DNA of 64,000 nucleotides, taken from assembly GCA_036379955.1 (NCBI GenBank), contig DASVFR010000025.1, forward strand, positions 35,827-99,826, given 5' to 3'. This stretch comes from VRUE01 sp036379955 (GTDB lineage: Bacteria > Actinomycetota > Thermoleophilia > Solirubrobacterales > 70-9). Of this stretch, positions 18,433 to 25,864 are shown piece by piece (the stretch's first letter is position 1; each line of letters begins with the position of its first letter). Under the pieces are notes generated by a model, which was not told the origin of the DNA, did no database searches, and saw only the letters and a list, made by a program, of their open reading frames with translations. Made by a program: the position numbers and the translations under genes.

Positions 18433-18756
18433 GTGGACGGGGGGTCGGGGCGTATCCTGGGCGTCGTGTGGTTCGTCCTCGGAACGGTCGGTCTCGTGCT
18501 GGTCATGGTTGGGGTTCTCTTCCTGATCGACCACTTCTACACCGGCAGCAACGCCGAGCTGATCGACTGGAAGCCGACGCGCTCGCCCGAGGTCGAGGTG
18601 CAGAACGAGGTCGACGACGTGCAGCAGATGCTCGAAGCCCAGAACGAGATGCGCCGCCGGCGCGGCGCCCCCGAGCGCAACGAGCGGGAGCTGCGCGAAG
18701 AGGTCGAGGCGGAGGAGCTGGAGAAGCTGCGGCGCGGGCGCTCCGGGGCGCTCTGA
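18433..18756 (+). CDS. Small single-pass membrane protein with charged helical tail
   Basis: A 107-residue protein (GTG start at 18433; GTG at 18466 is an alternative) has one hydrophobic helix at about residues 10-32 and then a highly charged, Glu/Arg-rich segment predicted to be helical, possibly a coiled coil. No family is recognised. It is divergent from the thiolase gene and is followed after ten bases by the NAD-binding protein gene. Confidence 0.6.
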   Translation: MDGGSGRILGVVWFVLGTVGLVLVMVGVLFLIDHFYTGSNAELIDWKPTRSPEVEVQNEVDDVQQMLEAQNEMRRRRGAPERNERELREEVEAEELEKLRRGRSGAL

Positions 18757-18766
18757 GGCCGGCGGC

Positions 18767-19234
18767 TTGGCGCGGGCGCTGATCGTCGGCTGCGGTTGCC
18801 GCGGCCGGGAGCTGGGGCGGCGATTGCTGGGGGAAGGCTGGGCCGTGCGCGGGACGAGCCGGCGCGAGGAGGGGCTGGCGGAGATCGCGGCGGTCGGGAT
18901 CGAGCCGGCGCGGGCCGATCCCGAGTGCCCGGCGACCGTGCTCGACCTCGTCGGCGACGTCGCGGTCGTCTACTGGCTGCTCGGCTCGGCGGTCGGAACG
19001 CCTGACGAGCTCACCGCGATCCACGGGCCGCGCCTGGAGCGCCTGCTCGAACGCCTGGTCGAAACCCCGGTGCGCCGCTTCGTCTACGAGGGCGCGGGCT
19101 CGGTCGATTCGGACGTGCTCGAAGCGGGTGCCGCGATCGTGCGCGCCGCCGGCGAGCGCTGGCGCATCCCGGTCGAGGTCATAGCCGGTCCAATGGGGGA
19201 CGCGTCTGCTGCTATCCGTCCTATAGACGGGTGA
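18767..19234 (+). CDS. Short NAD(P)-binding Rossmann-fold protein
   Basis: This 155-residue frame starts with TTG at 18767 and has a dinucleotide-binding N-terminus (LIVGCGCRGRELGRRLL, residues 5-21) like the GxxGxxG of epimerase-type SDRs. The rest keeps the early part of the fold (RRFVYEGAGSVDS) but lacks a YxxxK catalytic pair and is half the usual epimerase length. It could be a compact family or a truncated relative. It ends close to the convergent Nudix gene. Confidence 0.6.
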   Translation: MARALIVGCGCRGRELGRRLLGEGWAVRGTSRREEGLAEIAAVGIEPARADPECPATVLDLVGDVAVVYWLLGSAVGTPDELTAIHGPRLERLLERLVETPVRRFVYEGAGSVDSDVLEAGAAIVRAAGERWRIPVEVIAGPMGDASAAIRPIDG

Positions 19235-19255
19235 ATTGCAGACCGCTCGGCGCAC

Positions 19256-19840
19256 TCAGCCGAGGCGCTCGAGCAGGTCGCCGAGGATGCGGGCCGTCGC
19301 TCCCCAGATCAGGTGGCCGTCGACCTCGTAGGTGGGCGTGTGGATCGGGACCCCGCGGCGGACGAGGCGCCGCATCGCGTAGCCCTCGCGCAGCGCCTGC
19401 ACCGTGAAGGCTAGGACCGTCTCGACCTCGCTCGGGTTCGGCTCGAGGGCGAGCCGGGCCGGATCGGCGACCGTCCCGACGAAGGGGTGGATGCGGTAGC
19501 CGGTGACGAAGGTCGCGGTGGGGGGGAGGGCGCCGTGGATCTCGACCGCGGATCGGTCGAGTCCGATCTCCTCCTCGGCCTCGCGCAGCGCGGTCGCGAT
19601 CAGGTCGGCGTCGCCATCGTCGCGCCGACCGCCGGGAAAGGAGATCTCGCCCGCGTGCCGGCGCATATCGGCACGCCGCTCGGTGAAGATCAGGCCGGGC
19701 TCGTCGGGCCAGCCGTGCAGGGGAACGAGGACCGCCGCCTCGGTGCCGCCGCGCGCGTTCATCGCCTGGGCCTCCTCGGGGGAGAGAAGGAGATCGTCGA
19801 GTGATCGATTGACCCCCTTATCCGGTGGTGAATGCATCAC
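19256..19840 (-). CDS. Nudix hydrolase (CoA pyrophosphatase-like)
   Basis: The 194-residue protein has a Nudix box beginning GGRRDDGDADLIATALREAE and ending EEIGL, and an upstream SFPGG segment typical of NUDT7/CoA-pyrophosphatase-like members. It would hydrolyse a nucleoside diphosphate linked to another moiety, probably CoA or a related cofactor. The start may be GTG at 19840 or the adjacent ATG at 19837; neither has a good ribosome binding site. It is the last gene of the run from 22954, six bases after the SDR stop. Confidence 0.83.
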   Translation of the reverse strand: MMHSPPDKGVNRSLDDLLLSPEEAQAMNARGGTEAAVLVPLHGWPDEPGLIFTERRADMRRHAGEISFPGGRRDDGDADLIATALREAEEEIGLDRSAVEIHGALPPTATFVTGYRIHPFVGTVADPARLALEPNPSEVETVLAFTVQALREGYAMRRLVRRGVPIHTPTYEVDGHLIWGATARILGDLLERLG

Positions 19841-19846
19841 TCGTCG

Positions 19847-20659
19847 TCAGATGATGACCTGGACGGTGCCGCCGTCCACCGACCAAGCCGCGCCGCTCAC
19901 GTAGGAGGCGCGCTCGGAGCAGAGGAAGACGATCGCGGCGGCGATCTCCTCCGCCAGGGCGAGGCGGCCGATCGGGCGCTTGGACCCGGCGGTCGTCAGC
20001 GCCTCCTCGCGGCTGGCGGCGCCGCTCAGCGCGTGCGACTGGTCGAGCAGGCCGCCGGGCTCCATCCACATCTCCGATTCGACCGGGCCGGGGCAGATCG
20101 CGTTGACGAGAACGCCCTCGCCGGCGTGGCGGTCGGCGAAGAGGCGCGAGAGCGAGAGCTCCGCCGCCTTCGCCACCGAGTACTCCGGCATCGCCGCCGA
20201 GGGTCGCTTGCCGGCGGTCGAGCAGACGTTGACGACGCGGCCCCAGCCGCGCTCGGCCATCGGCGGGATTGCGGCGCGCATCGCGCGCAGCGGCGCCATC
20301 ACGTTGAGCTCGTACTGGGCGCGCCAGTCCTCGTCGGGGACGTCGTCGAGGTCGCGCCACTGGGCCGTGCCGGCGTTGTTGACAAGGACGTCGAGGGCGC
20401 CGAAGCGCTCCTCGGCGGCGGCCAGCATGCGGGTGCCCGCGTCGTCGGCGGTGACGTCGAGGACGAGGGTCTCGGCGCTGCCGCCGGCATCCGCTCCGGC
20501 AGCGCCCGCCTCCTCGGCCGCTGCCGCCAGTCGCTCCTCGCTGCGCGCGACCAGCAGGACACTCGCGCCCTCGGCGCAGAGCTGGCGCGCGACCTCGCGG
20601 CCGATCCCGCGGCTGGCGCCGGTGACGACGCAGCTTCGTCCCGCCAACCCAAGGTCCAT
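19847..20659 (-). CDS. Short-chain dehydrogenase/reductase
   Basis: This 270-residue classical SDR has TGASRGIG for cofactor binding, an NNAGTA segment, a Ser and the YSVAK catalytic pair at about 155-160, and PGPVESEM near residue 185. The ATG at 20659 shares one base with the OsmC stop (TGATG), which fixes the start. It would reduce or oxidise a keto/hydroxy group with NAD(P)H in the cytoplasm; substrate unknown. Confidence 0.87.
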   Translation of the reverse strand: MDLGLAGRSCVVTGASRGIGREVARQLCAEGASVLLVARSEERLAAAAEEAGAAGADAGGSAETLVLDVTADDAGTRMLAAAEERFGALDVLVNNAGTAQWRDLDDVPDEDWRAQYELNVMAPLRAMRAAIPPMAERGWGRVVNVCSTAGKRPSAAMPEYSVAKAAELSLSRLFADRHAGEGVLVNAICPGPVESEMWMEPGGLLDQSHALSGAASREEALTTAGSKRPIGRLALAEEIAAAIVFLCSERASYVSGAAWSVDGGTVQVII

Positions 20660-21057
20660 CAGGGCGTCTCGACTCGGTAGGAGATCGCCACCGGGGTCTC
20701 GCCGGCGAGCAGCTTGTGGACCGGGCATCTGCCGGCGATCGTCAGCAGCCGCGCGCGTCGCTCAGCGCTCAGGTCTCCGGAGAGGTGGATCGAAGCGGCG
20801 AAGGAGGTAGGCAGGTAGTCGTCGTACTCGACGTCCACGTCGACCTCGACGGCTCCGACGCCCCAGCCCTTGCGCTCGGCATACATCTCGATCGTGATCG
20901 CGATGCAGCCCGCCAGGCCGGCGGCGACCAGGCGGGTCGGGCTGGGCCCGGTGTCGGCCCCTCCCGAGCCCACCGGCTCGTCGACGCGGATCGCGTGGCC
21001 GCCCTCGATCTCGACGTCGTGGGCGAACCCCTCTCGCCGTCGGGCGACGACCTTCAT
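20659..21057 (-). CDS. OsmC-family protein
   Basis: The 132-residue protein carries the two Cys of the family's peroxidatic centre: one in the AGLAGCIAITI helix (about residue 52) and one in the RCPVHKLL segment (about residue 111). OsmC/Ohr proteins reduce organic hydroperoxides. It overlaps the adenosyltransferase gene by four bases upstream and the SDR gene by one base downstream, so all three are translationally coupled. Confidence 0.85.
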   Translation of the reverse strand: MKVVARRREGFAHDVEIEGGHAIRVDEPVGSGGADTGPSPTRLVAAGLAGCIAITIEMYAERKGWGVGAVEVDVDVEYDDYLPTSFAASIHLSGDLSAERRARLLTIAGRCPVHKLLAGETPVAISYRVETP

Positions 21058-21635
21058 CCGCTCGACGGCTCCGACCTGCGCCGTCCCTCGAACAGCGCCG
21101 GGTCGTCGACGTCGGCGAAGCGGGCCATCGCGTAGGCGAGGTCGGAGGCGCGGTTGACGAAGTGGACCACGGTCTCGCCGGCCAGCTCGCCGGCCTCGGC
21201 GAGGGCCGCGATGCGGCGCTCGGCGCGGCGGATCGTGGCGCGGGCGACGTCGAGCTGGGCGGAGAGCTGGTTGCCGCCCGGGATCACGAACTGGGGTGGG
21301 AGCTCGACCTCGTCCATGTAGCGGTCGATCCGCTCCTCCAGCTCGGCGACCATCGCCTCCGTAGTGCGGCTGACTCCGTCCTCGAGCCGGTCGGCGGCCT
21401 CCGGGGCCGTCGCCAGCTCGGCACCGGCGATGAAGAGATCGTCCTGCAGGCGCAGGATGTCGGCCGCCAGCTCGGCCTCCCCGGGGTCGCAGAGAGCGCG
21501 CGCGACGCCCAGCTGCGAGCAGGCCTCATCGAGGGCGCCGTAGGCCTCGGTGCGGCCGTGGTGCTTGGGCACGCGGCCGCCGTACCAGAGCGAGGTGGAC
21601 CCGTCGTCGCCCTTCTTGGTGTAGATCTTGACCAC
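21054..21635 (-). CDS. Cob(I)alamin adenosyltransferase, PduO type
   Basis: The 193-residue protein begins with the KIYTKKGDDGSTSLWYG motif of PduO-type ATP:corrinoid adenosyltransferases and has the conserved region GRTEAYGALDE and a late PGGNQLSAQLDVARATIRRAE-like helix carrying Arg residues for corrin and ATP. It makes adenosylcobalamin. No B12-dependent enzyme is encoded nearby, so the context only shows coupling to OsmC and SDR. Confidence 0.9.
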   Translation of the reverse strand: MVKIYTKKGDDGSTSLWYGGRVPKHHGRTEAYGALDEACSQLGVARALCDPGEAELAADILRLQDDLFIAGAELATAPEAADRLEDGVSRTTEAMVAELEERIDRYMDEVELPPQFVIPGGNQLSAQLDVARATIRRAERRIAALAEAGELAGETVVHFVNRASDLAYAMARFADVDDPALFEGRRRSEPSSG

Positions 21636-21661
21636 GCCCCGATCCTACGCGGCGGCGCGGA

Positions 21662-22954
21662 TCAGGCGAGCGGGTTGAAGACGAGCCCGGTCGGGACCTT
21701 GGGGTAGAAGTAGGTCGACTTGGGCGGCATGTTGGCGTCGCTCTCGCAGATCGCCTTTGTCTGGTCGACGGGGATCGGGCGCAGGACGAAGGCGATGTCG
21801 TAGGTGCCGTCGTCGATCAGGCGCAGCGAGTCCTCGACGCTCTTGGCGTAGCCGATGCCGCGCTTGGCGAGGATGTCGTCTTCGCTGAGGCCGGCGATGC
21901 CCTTCAGCACGACGGTCTCGAGGATCGCAGCGTCGAGGCGGCGGTAGGCCTCGGGCATGCCCTCGAGCTCGCGGTCGAGCTCGGCGACGGCGGCGTCCTT
22001 GAGCCGCAGCCGGTAGGCCTGCTTGTGGTGGGAGTCGTAGAGGCCGAAGACGCCGGCGCCCTCGGCGCCGAGCGGGTCGATGCGCTCGAGCGGCACCTCC
22101 TCGATGTCGAAGGTGGCGCGCAGGCCCTCGCCGATGCGGCGCTGACGCTCGGGGTCGGCGGCGACGCCGGATAGCAGCCGGTGCGTGGGGTAGATCGAGA
22201 GGCCGGGGTCGTCGAGCCCGGTGATCGCCATCAGGGTGTAGTTATGGGCGCCCTCGCTGCCGACCTCGTCGCGGTAGGCAATCGCCGTCTCGTAGCGGTG
22301 GTGGCCGTCGGCGATCAACAGCTGGGCGTCGGCGAGCAGCTCTTCGATTGCCATGTGGACGCCTGGTTCGTCAACGCGCCAGAGGCGGGTGACGGTGCCG
22401 GCGGCGTCGGTCGCCTCGCCCCAGGGGTCGGTCACCTCGGTCTGGCGCTGGATCAGCGGCCAGGGGTCGCGCGTGGCGAGCGAGAAGATGGGGGAGAGGT
22501 TGCAGCGCGTGGCGCGCATCAGCTCGAGCCGGTCCTGCTTGGGGCCGGGCAGCGTGCGCTCGTGGGGGAGGACCTGGCCGGTGGCGAAGTCCTCGACCCG
22601 GACGCGAGCGAGGATGCCGTGACGGGTGTGGGCGGCGCCGTCGGGGCCGACGTACTCCTGCTCCATCGCCCAGATCGTGTCCCCGGGCTCCTGGACGAGG
22701 GCGCCGGCCTGCTTCCAGGCCTCGATCGCGTGCGCCGCCGCCGCGTAGGGGTCGCCGTCGCCCCCCGCCTGTGGCCCGGTCTCGCCGTACGGCTTGGGCA
22801 GGTCGATCGCGACTGCGTTGTATGGCGAGCGCGCGAGCAGCTCGGCCCGCATCGCGGGGTCGATCACGTCGTAGGGCGGCGCGACCACGTCCTGCAGCGA
22901 GCCGACCGCGTCAAGGTCGTAGCGCAGGGCTTTGAGGGGGAGGACCTCGGCCAT
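21662..22954 (-). CDS. DUF1015 family protein
   Basis: This 430-residue protein is a full-length DUF1015 member, recognisable by VAPPYDVIDPAMRAEL near the N-terminus, an HERTLPGPKQDRLELMRAT block and the IADGHHRYETAIAYRDE motif. The family is widespread and has no established reaction in my knowledge; a role in amino acid or phospho-sugar metabolism has been guessed from neighbours. The start is ATG at 22954, as the longer frame runs into tRNA-Leu. A 26-base gap separates it from the adenosyltransferase. Confidence 0.85.
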   Translation of the reverse strand: MAEVLPLKALRYDLDAVGSLQDVVAPPYDVIDPAMRAELLARSPYNAVAIDLPKPYGETGPQAGGDGDPYAAAAHAIEAWKQAGALVQEPGDTIWAMEQEYVGPDGAAHTRHGILARVRVEDFATGQVLPHERTLPGPKQDRLELMRATRCNLSPIFSLATRDPWPLIQRQTEVTDPWGEATDAAGTVTRLWRVDEPGVHMAIEELLADAQLLIADGHHRYETAIAYRDEVGSEGAHNYTLMAITGLDDPGLSIYPTHRLLSGVAADPERQRRIGEGLRATFDIEEVPLERIDPLGAEGAGVFGLYDSHHKQAYRLRLKDAAVAELDRELEGMPEAYRRLDAAILETVVLKGIAGLSEDDILAKRGIGYAKSVEDSLRLIDDGTYDIAFVLRPIPVDQTKAICESDANMPPKSTYFYPKVPTGLVFNPLA

Positions 22955-22995
22955 CGCGGCGAAACCTAGCGGTTCCTCGCGGGCCGAGCCCTCGA

Positions 22996-23079
22996 TGCGG
23001 CTGAGAGGAGTCGAACCTCCACGGAGTTGCCTCCACACGGACCTGAACCGTGCGCGTCTACCAGTTCCGCCACAGCCGC
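22996..23079 (-). tRNA. tRNA-Leu (CAG anticodon)
   Basis: Read on the minus strand, the acceptor stem GCGGCTG/CAGCCGC closes an 84-base tRNA with a long variable arm. The anticodon loop TTCAGGT gives CAG, which reads CUG leucine codons. The discriminator is A and CCA is not encoded. Confidence 0.95.
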
Positions 23080-23170
23080 GGGAGCAGGCAATTTACCTGG
23101 TTGGCGCCAAAGGGCTCCCCAGCTCGACGCGGCAGCCCCGCCAGCCCACCCGCTAAAATGCTCGATCCTC

Positions 23171-23246
23171 GCCGCTATCGTCTAGGGGACTAGGACGCCG
23201 GATTCTCAGTCCGGAAACCGGGGTTCGAATCCCCGTAGCGGTACCA
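23171..23246 (+). tRNA. tRNA-Glu (CTC anticodon)
   Basis: A 76-base cloverleaf with acceptor stem GCCGCTA/TAGCGGT (G-U first pair), anticodon loop TTCTCAG giving CTC (reads GAG), T-arm with GGTTCGAATCC and an encoded CCA end. The antisense of its 3' half forms the last codons of the adjacent recombinase, making it the likely integration site of the mobile DNA to its right. Confidence 0.96.
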
Positions 23247-24852
23247 AGCTTTCGACGTTCAAACTCCCGACCTTCGCCAGAGGGTCGGGAGTTTTGACTT
23301 TGCGGGGAAAGACGTAGACGCTCTCATCCCAGCCCTCGGCAAGGTGCCGGAGCTGCTCGAAGGGGTCGGCGTCCTTGTCGGAGACGACCCGCTCGCCGTC
23401 AATCTCTAGCCGCTCAAAGATGCCCTGATTGAGGAGGCGGCGTTCCTGCGGCCCGGCCTGGACGTAGGCGGCTTGGATGTCCTCGGTCAGGGCCAAGGCC
23501 AGGTCGAGGCCCTTGAGCACCTTGTCATGCTCGACACTCAGCTCCTTGATGCGCTTCTCGGCGGCCACCCGCTCGCGTCGGATGCGGGCCTGCTCCTCCG
23601 CGAACAGCGACTCGCCTATTTGGTCGGCGTAATGGGCCTGGAGTAGCTTTCGTTCCTCCCGCTCAAGTCGGGTCAGCGTGGTTTCGGCCTGGGCGACCTT
23701 CTCAGCGGCAAGGACGGTGGCCGACTCGGTGTACCCCATCACGGCTGAGCGCAGTTGGTCGCACAGCATGTCATTCAATTCCTTGGTTCCGTAGTGCTGC
23801 TCGACGGCAGCTTCCACGGCCTGGACGCGGTGGGCGCGCTGCTTGCATTTGCCGTGCTGGCGACCGCCGCAGACGAAGTATTCGTAAAGCCCGCCTTTGC
23901 CCTTGGTCCGGTTGTAGATCAGGCGTCGGCCGCACTCGCCGCAGTAGATGCTGCCACGCAGGTAATGGAAGTGCCGCCAGGGACGTTCGCCGCTGACCTT
24001 CTTGGCGCTCAGCAGGTCTTGGACCTCCTGAAACGTGGCCTCGTCCACCAGCGGTTCGTGGCGTCCCTCGTAGACCTTGCCGCCGTAGGGAACCTGGCCC
24101 AGGTAGTAGACGTTCCGCAAGAGCGCCTGCAAGTCCTTGGCCTTGAGCACCCGCGCTGGGTACTTGCGGGTTGGGCGGGAGCGCAGGCCGCGCTCCTCCA
24201 TGATGGCGGCCAGCTCGGAGAGCGAGTAGTCGCCGCTGGCGTAGAGCGTGAAGGCTTCGCGGATCAGCGGGGCGCGCTCCGGGTCAAGTACGACGGTGCG
24301 GATTTCGCGGCCGTCCACCACCAGGCGGTCATGCAGGTAGCCGATGGGGGCGCGGTACGGGGTGCCGCCGCGTTGGGCCTTCTGGGTCGTGCCCTTCATG
24401 ACCTCAGCCGCCAGGTTGCGGCTGTAGAACTCAGCGATGGACGACATGATGCCGTGCAGCAGCAGGCCCGAGGGCGTCTCGTCAATGTTCTCGGTGACGG
24501 AGACGAGCTGCGCCCCCGCTTTCTTGATCGCCATGACGATCTCCACATCGTCGGCGCGATTGCGGGCCAGGCGGTCAACCTTGTGGACGATCACGTAGTC
24601 GATATCGCCGCGCTTTAGCCGCTCCAGCATGGCGCGGAGCGCCGGTCGGTTGGCGGTCTTGGCGGACTCGCCCCGGTCCATGTACTCGTCCACGACCTCG
24701 GCTCCGAGCTGCCCTGCTTCCCGCTGGCAGGCTTCGCGCTGAGCCGGGATCGAGAAGCCCTCGGTGTCGAAATCCTTGTCGGCCTGCTGGGCGGACGAGA
24801 CACGTAGGTAGATCAACGCCTGCTTGGCGGCGATGGCTATGGAATCTGGCAT
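23206..24852 (-). CDS. Large serine recombinase adjoining tRNA-Glu
   Basis: The 548-residue protein has an N-terminal resolvase domain with catalytic Ser19 in YLRVSS and the Arg-containing VHKVDRLARN segment, a recombinase domain (about 170-290), a Cys4 zinc ribbon (CGECG then CGGRQHGKC, about 305-335) and a coiled-coil motif typical of phage and ICE integrases (about 370-450). ATG at 24852 follows GAGGAGGTGACAC, a strong ribosome binding site. The last roughly 30 codons run through the hairpin at 23261-23294 and into antisense tRNA-Glu, ending RGFEPRFPD, so the present stop is supplied by the host tRNA gene. The protein core probably ends near VFPRKVK. Confidence 0.9.
   Translation of the reverse strand: MPDSIAIAAKQALIYLRVSSAQQADKDFDTEGFSIPAQREACQREAGQLGAEVVDEYMDRGESAKTANRPALRAMLERLKRGDIDYVIVHKVDRLARNRADDVEIVMAIKKAGAQLVSVTENIDETPSGLLLHGIMSSIAEFYSRNLAAEVMKGTTQKAQRGGTPYRAPIGYLHDRLVVDGREIRTVVLDPERAPLIREAFTLYASGDYSLSELAAIMEERGLRSRPTRKYPARVLKAKDLQALLRNVYYLGQVPYGGKVYEGRHEPLVDEATFQEVQDLLSAKKVSGERPWRHFHYLRGSIYCGECGRRLIYNRTKGKGGLYEYFVCGGRQHGKCKQRAHRVQAVEAAVEQHYGTKELNDMLCDQLRSAVMGYTESATVLAAEKVAQAETTLTRLEREERKLLQAHYADQIGESLFAEEQARIRRERVAAEKRIKELSVEHDKVLKGLDLALALTEDIQAAYVQAGPQERRLLNQGIFERLEIDGERVVSDKDADPFEQLRHLAEGWDESVYVFPRKVKTPDPLAKVGSLNVESLVPLRGFEPRFPD
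23261..23294. terminator. Terminator downstream of tRNA-Glu
   Basis: Arms AAACTCCCGACC (23261-23272) and its complement (23283-23294) form a 12-bp stem followed by TTTT on the plus strand, a standard intrinsic terminator for the tRNA. It is inside the reading frame of the recombinase on the other strand. Confidence 0.75.
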
Positions 24853-24863
24853 GTGTCACCTCC

Positions 24864-24900
24864 TCTCTTTTTTTAGTGACGGTTTCTTAGTTGCTAAATG
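24864..24900 (-). promoter_or_regulatory. AT-rich upstream region of the recombinase with CTAA/TTAG half-sites
   Basis: Upstream of the GAGGAGG ribosome site lie a CTAAAAAAAG run and a TTAG-N3-CTAA palindrome (24887-24897). Similar CTAA/TTAG palindromes with A-runs precede the small peptide genes at 32564 and 51978, which suggests a shared operator. Confidence 0.35.
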
Positions 24901-24930
24901 TAAGTATACAAGATGGAGCGGGCGGCATTT

Positions 24931-25752
24931 TCACTGTTTCTCGGATATTTCCTCCGTTGGTGTGTTAGTTACAACTTTCTCGGCTTCGCCGAATTCAATG
25001 GCCGCGAACAGCTCGCGCTGCTCTCTCGGCAAGCGCCGCACGCAGTCCTCAATGGCGCTCACGCGCCCTGCGTCTGGAGCCAGCCAGAGCACCTTGGGAA
25101 AGACGCCATGCTCGGCTTGCTCGCGGCCGGAGTCGTAGTAGGCGACGTAGGCCATGAGCTGGCGCATGAGTGCCCGGCTGCCCTCGCTGCCCATGTCTAC
25201 CTCAATGAAATAGCTGTCCTCGAACTCCCCGGCACCTACGCGCAGGAAGCTGTCCGGCTTGAGGACGAGGGGCTGAGCGCCAACCCCGCCATAGGCTCGC
25301 CAACAAGCGGGTTCAGCCCTCAGCTCCAACAGCTCGATCCGGCCACCGCTGGCGGCCTCTGCGAGCCGAGCGTGCAGCTCGGCAACTTGCAGGGCGTGGT
25401 TCATGAACAGCATTCCCGGAATCCGGGAGCGCCGCCGGCGACGGTTGGAGATCCAGCCGCGCTCCAGTGCCAGGCGTTGCCCGGCCAGCCCCAGGCGGTA
25501 GACGAAGCCCGCGCTGCCAGCACGGACGCCGCCGACCTGGCGATCCAGGCGCTCCAGCACGTCCAGGCGCGTGAGGCGAAGGAGAGTGCGGCGAACGGCG
25601 CGAGGGTCGGCGTCCATGAAGTGCATTCGGGCGAGCTGCGCGCCGGAAACGAAGCGCAGTTCGCAGACGGAGCGGGTAATGGCCAGGTCGCGCTCGGTGA
25701 GCTTTCGGTCTAGGTCGCGGGCCACCTTCGCGGTGACGTAGCGCCCGCTCAT
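24931..25752 (-). CDS. Replication-relaxation family protein (module A)
   Basis: This 273-residue protein matches the replication-relaxation (PF13814-type) family: an N-terminal winged-helix region beginning LTERDLAITRSVCELRFVSG, an LRRLTRLDVLERL-like wing, then a domain with a VLKPDSFLRV and EVDMGSEG segment resembling a PD-(D/E)xK-like core. Members occur on actinobacterial plasmids and integrative elements beside TraD/FtsK-type ATPases, as here: the ATPase gene ends 112 bases upstream. The biochemical role is not established; DNA processing for transfer is likely. A second, divergent copy is at 36449-37327. Confidence 0.75.
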   Translation of the reverse strand: MSGRYVTAKVARDLDRKLTERDLAITRSVCELRFVSGAQLARMHFMDADPRAVRRTLLRLTRLDVLERLDRQVGGVRAGSAGFVYRLGLAGQRLALERGWISNRRRRRSRIPGMLFMNHALQVAELHARLAEAASGGRIELLELRAEPACWRAYGGVGAQPLVLKPDSFLRVGAGEFEDSYFIEVDMGSEGSRALMRQLMAYVAYYDSGREQAEHGVFPKVLWLAPDAGRVSAIEDCVRRLPREQRELFAAIEFGEAEKVVTNTPTEEISEKQ

Positions 25753-25864
25753 TTCGTACTCCTATTGAGCCATATAGTCAGTGGCCAATTTGGACGGCGA
25801 AGCCGATCCGGGCTGGGAATCCGGGTGGGCCGACGCGACGCGAGCGGACGGGCGAACGGCGCGC

